Shown: piece after piece, positions 59,621 through 64,000 of the stretch
Position numbering within the stretch: position 1 is the stretch's first letter
How the letters are laid out: each line of letters starts with the position of its first letter
Source of the DNA: Whitmania pigra
Taxonomy: Eukaryota > Annelida > Clitellata > Hirudinida > Haemopidae
Assembly: GCA_021613335.1 (NCBI GenBank)
Contig: JAJTWR010000299.1
Location: 2,091,001-2,155,000, forward strand
DNA: 64,000 nt
Direction: 5' to 3'
The notes under the pieces: generated by a model
What the model was told of the DNA's origin: nothing
Seen by the model: the letters and a program-made list of their open reading frames with translations, nothing else
Databases searched by the model: none
Program-made: the position numbers and the translations under genes

Positions 59621-59664
59621 GAGTCGACATAAAACCGTGCCTTGCCAGTGTGTGTTTTGGAGGA

Positions 59665-61101
59665 ATGCATCTGATCAGGGCATTTGGATGGACGGCCCTG
59701 GCGGTCGTCCTGATTGTGGCACCGCTGAGCCAAGCCAGCGAAGAAGAGTGCGAGTTTTCTAGTAATGCAGAAAAGGCTCTTCAACTGCAGCACAGGCTGG
59801 CAGAGGCTGAACAAGTAATGGCAGAGAGACGTGGAAGGACACCGTTCAGTCACCTGCGTGTTCTCGATAAAAAGCTGCTGGAATTCGAAGGTAGCACATC
59901 AATAATTCGGTAATTTTGTGATGGATTTGAGGCTGAGGACTGAAATTATTCGTCATCAGAGCCTCAGTGCCATGCCAAGAACTTCCACAGGTGTGGATAC
60001 CACACGAATCAATGCATCCACTATCTCTTCTTCTGCGATGGCCACAAAGACTGCGAGAATGGATTCGATGAGAAGATTTGCGGTTTGTCATCTGAAGATC
60101 TAATTAAAATTTGTATTAATTGATTTATTAACTTTAATGATTTATTAACATCAATCAATTAATTAGTTTTAATTTTATTTACGTTGTTATAAATGCGGTT
60201 GCATGACTTTACGATTAAACAGCATTATTTCTATCACTTTTCTATGCAAATGTTTAGCATTAAAAATGTCATAAAATTATTTTTATGTACTGAAGAAGAA
60301 ATTGAGGACAACTTAGCATGACGGAGTTTGTAATTTATTCACTAATTATTATTATTAATAAGTATTATATTAAGTATAAGCATTAAGTAATAAGTATTAT
60401 TATTAAGTATAAAGTTATACGAAGTTTACCGATGAATGAATTCTTCTGAATGTCTGAACGGATATAAATAACATTTTAAAATTTATATTATTTCCAATAA
60501 AATACGGGTACTGCAGTAACATCATACAACTACAATTATTAATTTTTGATGATAATGATAAATTCTTTCTCTTTTCCAGAACTGCCTTTCAGAGAGGGAG
60601 AAACCTTTGTCGGTGAAGTGGTTTACGACCATTGCACACAAAGACGCCCTCATCACGTCTTGTTGACGTTCACCAAAGTCGAGCTCCACGAGTCGAGCGC
60701 ACCTGAAGTGAGTTCAAACCATTTTGAAATAATAATCCTAAGTATTCATTGCAACAATTGTTAATGCATGGAAAGTATTAATTTTAAATATCAAACCATC
60801 TTCAACCGCTGCTATACAGTTTTGTTTCATTGATTTGTATTCCACTCAACAGCTTACGGCAACTGTTAGCGTCGACATAGAAAACGACAAAGGCTGGAGA
60901 GCAGCCGTTTTCTCTGTCCACGGAGCTTATGATTTCCTTAACCGTGTGGCTTACTTTGCCCCACCAGAGAAGGACAGATTGGGTCTCACGCTCCACTTTG
61001 ATGGAGTCGGTTCAGACACCTTCTATGGCTTCATTGAGTCCTTCGCTCAAAATGATAAATGCGCTAAGTTATTCTTCCACAAGGTAAAGATTGCTTCCTA
61101 A
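59665..61101 (+). CDS. Extracellular haemoglobin linker chain, divergent type
   Basis: Four exons (59665-59890, 59960-60082, 60580-60707, 60853-61101) join in phase (1, 1, 0), the same plan as the linker at 53592, to 241 residues. Signal peptide GWTALAVVLIVAPLSQA; a heptad segment (ALQLQHRLAEAEQVMAERR); an LDL-A module in exon 2 with six Cys and the calcium loop CDGHKDCENGFDE; and a C-terminal domain with VEVVYDH-like strands (GEVVYDHCTQRRPHHV, LTLHFDGVGSDTFYGF). Sequence identity to the first linker is low outside the LDL-A module, so the two are different linker classes and not recent copies. The upstream GTG in frame is not needed; ATG 59665 gives a good signal peptide. Confidence 0.92.
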
Positions 61102-61172
61102 GTTACTCGTTAACAGTACTCAAGAATATAATAATCGATAGAATTATAGATTATTTATTAGAATATTTAGTG

Positions 61173-61178
61173 AATAAA
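61173..61178 (+). terminator. Polyadenylation signal of the second linker
   Basis: AATAAA 72 bases past the stop. Confidence 0.55.
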
Positions 61179-61664
61179 ACCCAAGTAATTAATTTAATTG
61201 TTACCAACTGAAAATCTTGCAGATCTAAATAAAGGTCCAATTTTAAAATATGCGGCGAGTTGATTGCGATGAAAATGAGGAAATTGAATGGGGATCAGCT
61301 AAGGAGCCAAATTTATCTGATCTCATTCAATGTTCATGGGCGGGTTACATTTCAATGACAGTTCCAATTGCATTCAATGACATCACTCTTCGGAATCACA
61401 TCAAGTAACAAGTCAAGGCAGGCTCGGTGGATTTGTGAACGGAAAACTTTTAAATGAAGATGAATCTTGTTTATCCTGAAGTGGCGATGGCAATTTCGGC
61501 TCTACTAATAATTTTCTTTAAACTTCTCTTGGGGCGAACAAATAAATTTAAAAGTAGTTTTGTCTCGTGTTTTTTAATTTAAAACAATCAATTCATTGCA
61601 ATGTTTGCTGGTTTCTAAAACAACTATCATCATGTTTAAAATTAAAAAACAAAAGTGGATGAAA

Positions 61665-63824
61665 TCAGAAATCAGCATCCCAGCCGGAATCGTCATCAGC
61701 TGCATCAAATTCGTCGTCATCGTGGACAGTGAATTCAGTTTCTGAGAACAACTGGAATGAATTCGCATCATTTAATTGAACGTGAAATAAAATTAAATTC
61801 TATTGTAATTGAAATTGAAATATGAATAATCTTCGCAGAAGATTTATTAAATAAAGTTCCACACTTTAGCTGCATGAGGTGCCTTGATCGTCATACTCCT
61901 CAGACCATCCCAGTTGAAGCCATCGAACCATGCGTGTTTGCGGATGGCTTTCATGCCCTGAGAACTGTACCCTAAGCGGTCGTTTGGATTTTCCCTCGAA
62001 AGTTGAAACATTAACAATTAACGAATAAAGTACAAAAATTAATGAGAAATATTAAACAATTAATGAAGTAAGTAATCATATTAATTTGGTTGGTATTCTA
62101 ATTTCATTCAGAGCCATATAGAATTATAAGCGATCGCAACCTAATCTAAATCTAATCTAAAAAATCACAATCTAAATATATTTAGCATTTGATTTCCTTA
62201 CGAATAATAAAGCCATACAGAAAAATAAGCAATCACAACATCTAAATATGTTTGTTATTTGATTTCCTTATGGAGTACCAAAATAAAATGTTGACATAAT
62301 GTTGAAATGATGTCCTTCGACAACCTACAACAACCCACAACAACCCACAACAATCCACAACAACCCACAACAACCCACAACAACCCACAACAACCCACAA
62401 CAATCCACAACAACCCACAACAATCCACAACAACCCACAACAATCCACAACAACCCACAACAACCCACAACAATCCACAACAACCCACAACAACCCACAA
62501 CAACCCACAACAATCCACAACAACCCACAACAATCCACAACAACCCACAACAACCACAACAACCCACAACAACCCACAACAACCCACAACAACCCACAAC
62601 AACCCACAACAATCCACAACAACCCACAACAACCTACAACAATCCACAACAACCCACAACAACTGGGTCAACCTACCGACACAATTGCTTGACGAGTTGT
62701 TGAGAAAATTTGTTGAAAGATTTTGGAAATTCGACCGATTCAATGCCTTTCAAAATGCTTCTGTAGGTTTTCATGTGGTCAGCTTCGTTGAAGGGGGGAC
62801 TTTTAAAAAATTTATAAAATCTTAATAAAACCTTCTCAATAGAACCTGTTTTAAAGACTTTCTTGTACTGGTAAGCAACAACATCGAAAACTTCTAACCT
62901 TCCTGTCTGAAGTTCATAAATGAAAACACCGAGTGCCCAAATATCCGTAGCATGATCGTGTCCTTTATTAAGGATCACCTCGGGTGACAGATACTCGGGA
63001 GTCCCACAAAACGTGAACGTCCTTTGACCAGCACTGAGCTTCTTGGCGAATCCAAAATCAACCTTGAAAAGTTCGGCAGAATAATTGTTTTAGAGAAGGA
63101 ATTTAACGTCTAGGTTGGCGTGGAAGACAAACGTACTTTTGAAAGGATAACACTGATGTGTGTATGACTTAAAGCTAATTTTATCGATGGAAACAGCTCT
63201 GAGTAAAAAAAAAATAAGCAGCTTTAAGGGAATATTTTCTGACCAGTTTGACATAGCCATGTTCGTCGAGGACCAGGTTTTCGGGTTTGATGTCTCTGAA
63301 GATGATTGCACGTTTATGGAGGTACTCGAGTGCCTCGATGACGCATCCGCTGTAGAATCGTGTAGCGTTTGAATCGAAAAACATTCTGCAAGAAAAACAA
63401 TTTTTAAACGAACAAACGACGATTGACATCGAGAAACTCAACTTTCTTCTCAGAAGCATCCACAATTCTCCTCCTTCACCGAGTTCCATGAGCAAGTACA
63501 AGTACTTGGAGTCTTTGAATGTCTTGTACAACCTTCGGTCAGGATTTTATAATTTTGGCAAATAAATATTCAATTATGTATGATATGAATCAAGTAAAAT
63601 AAATATTTTTAAATAGTTATTTTAATAAATGTTGAATAAATTTAAATAATAGGGATAATACAAATCAACATCTTGAAATGCCTGATAATAAAGCTTGACT
63701 GGAGTTCCTTAAGAATGTCTTTCTCATTCATCACGTGTTCCTGTTGACACGTCTCAACTACGTGCTTTTTGGCCATTTTTTTGAGGGCCAGTTTCAAGAG
63801 TTTGTCGTTGTGCTCCAGCGTCAC
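61665..63824 (-). CDS. cGMP-dependent protein kinase, kinase domain (5' part beyond window)
   Basis: Seven exons on the - strand (63824-63682, 63532-63443, 63385-63244, 63062-62899, 62799-62674, 61994-61865, 61751-61665) join in phase to 293 residues. They hold the ATP-site Lys ([14 protein letters not shown]), [20 protein letters not shown], catalytic [29 protein letters not shown], and an AGC-kinase C-tail ending [10 protein letters not shown] before TGA 61665-61667. [11 protein letters not shown] and the SGWDxDF end are typical of PKG (foraging in flies). PKG phosphorylates Ser/Thr targets in response to cGMP. The cGMP-binding domains and Gly loop lie to the right of the window. Ser replaces Ala in the APE motif (SPE). 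The first intron here starts with GC, not GT. Confidence 0.9.
62324..62665. repeat. 10-bp minisatellite (CAACAACCCA)n
   Basis: About 34 copies of CAACAACCCA or CAACAATCCA, with one 9-base copy near 62550, sit in a PKG intron eight or so bases beyond the donor at 62673. They create long repeat frames on both strands that are not genes. The strong strand bias (almost no G on the + strand) makes the transcript G/U-rich, since PKG is read from the other strand. Confidence 0.95.
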
Positions 63825-64000
63825 CTGATCAAATATTCGGTTCGACTCAACAGCAAGCATGAAATGCACTCAAAATAATACAATTTTGTTAATAAAGTTA
63901 AAATTAAGTTAATAAAATTTTGAAAACAATTGTAAGCACCAATAATTCACCAAATAAATATTATTTCAACTATGAATCCCTGATGCATGTCTTTGAAACT

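Noticed and set aside
62242..62825. Frames of 100-172 residues made of repeated Trp-Cys-Gly or Asn-Pro-Gln units
   Set aside because: They are six-frame readings of the (CAACAACCCA)n minisatellite in a PKG intron.

Overview
This is animal nuclear DNA, very AT-rich, with intron-split genes and many transposon fossils. Nothing in it looks bacterial or viral. The best taxonomic clue is the cluster at 38-61 kb. It holds one secreted globin with the N- and C-terminal cysteines of annelid extracellular haemoglobin, plus linker chains (signal peptide, coiled coil, LDL-receptor class A module, beta-barrel) that are known only from annelid giant haemoglobin. The source is therefore almost certainly an annelid. 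A siboglinid or another AT-rich polychaete is possible, but species cannot be fixed from this window. Exons below were joined by eye from frame, GT/AG sites and phase.

Layout. 1-1.9 kb (+): the 3' end of a Tudor/CCCH zinc-finger gene, probably of the piRNA pathway. 2.4-3.6 kb: a foldback repeat. 5.4-16.0 kb (+): a CEP350-like centrosomal gene whose introns carry several minisatellites. 16.5-23.1 kb (-): an ASH1L-type histone H3K36 methyltransferase (AT-hooks, AWS-SET-post-SET, bromodomain, PHD, BAH), convergent with CEP350. 23-33 kb: gene-poor, with a Tc1/mariner fossil, SINEs, a hAT-like non-autonomous element, a 36-bp minisatellite and a few weak candidate exons. 33.6-37.6 kb (+): the 3' part of an unrecognised single-pass membrane protein gene with one EGF-like module. 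38.6-39.2 kb (+): the extracellular globin. 41-47.4 kb: a transposon graveyard, including a LINE inside a hAT inside a long-TIR element, the two DNA elements dated by target-site duplications. 47.8-48.9 kb (+): a broken linker copy. 49.3-51.9 kb: a long-inverted-repeat element. 53.6-55.4 kb (+): an intact linker. 56.7-58 kb: a second degraded LINE. 59.7-61.1 kb (+): a second, divergent intact linker. 61.7 kb to the right edge (-): the kinase domain of a cGMP-dependent protein kinase (PKG).

How the genes fit together. The globin and linkers are subunits of one secreted oxygen carrier. They lie in the same orientation within 23 kb, and the globin and the divergent linker have clear TATA boxes. 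CEP350 and ASH1L are unrelated neighbours whose 3' ends probably overlap. The most notable structures are the haemoglobin globin-linker cluster with its decayed duplicate, the three-level nested transposon, a non-canonical GC-AG intron in PKG, and an exon that appears usable in two reading frames near 37.3 kb.
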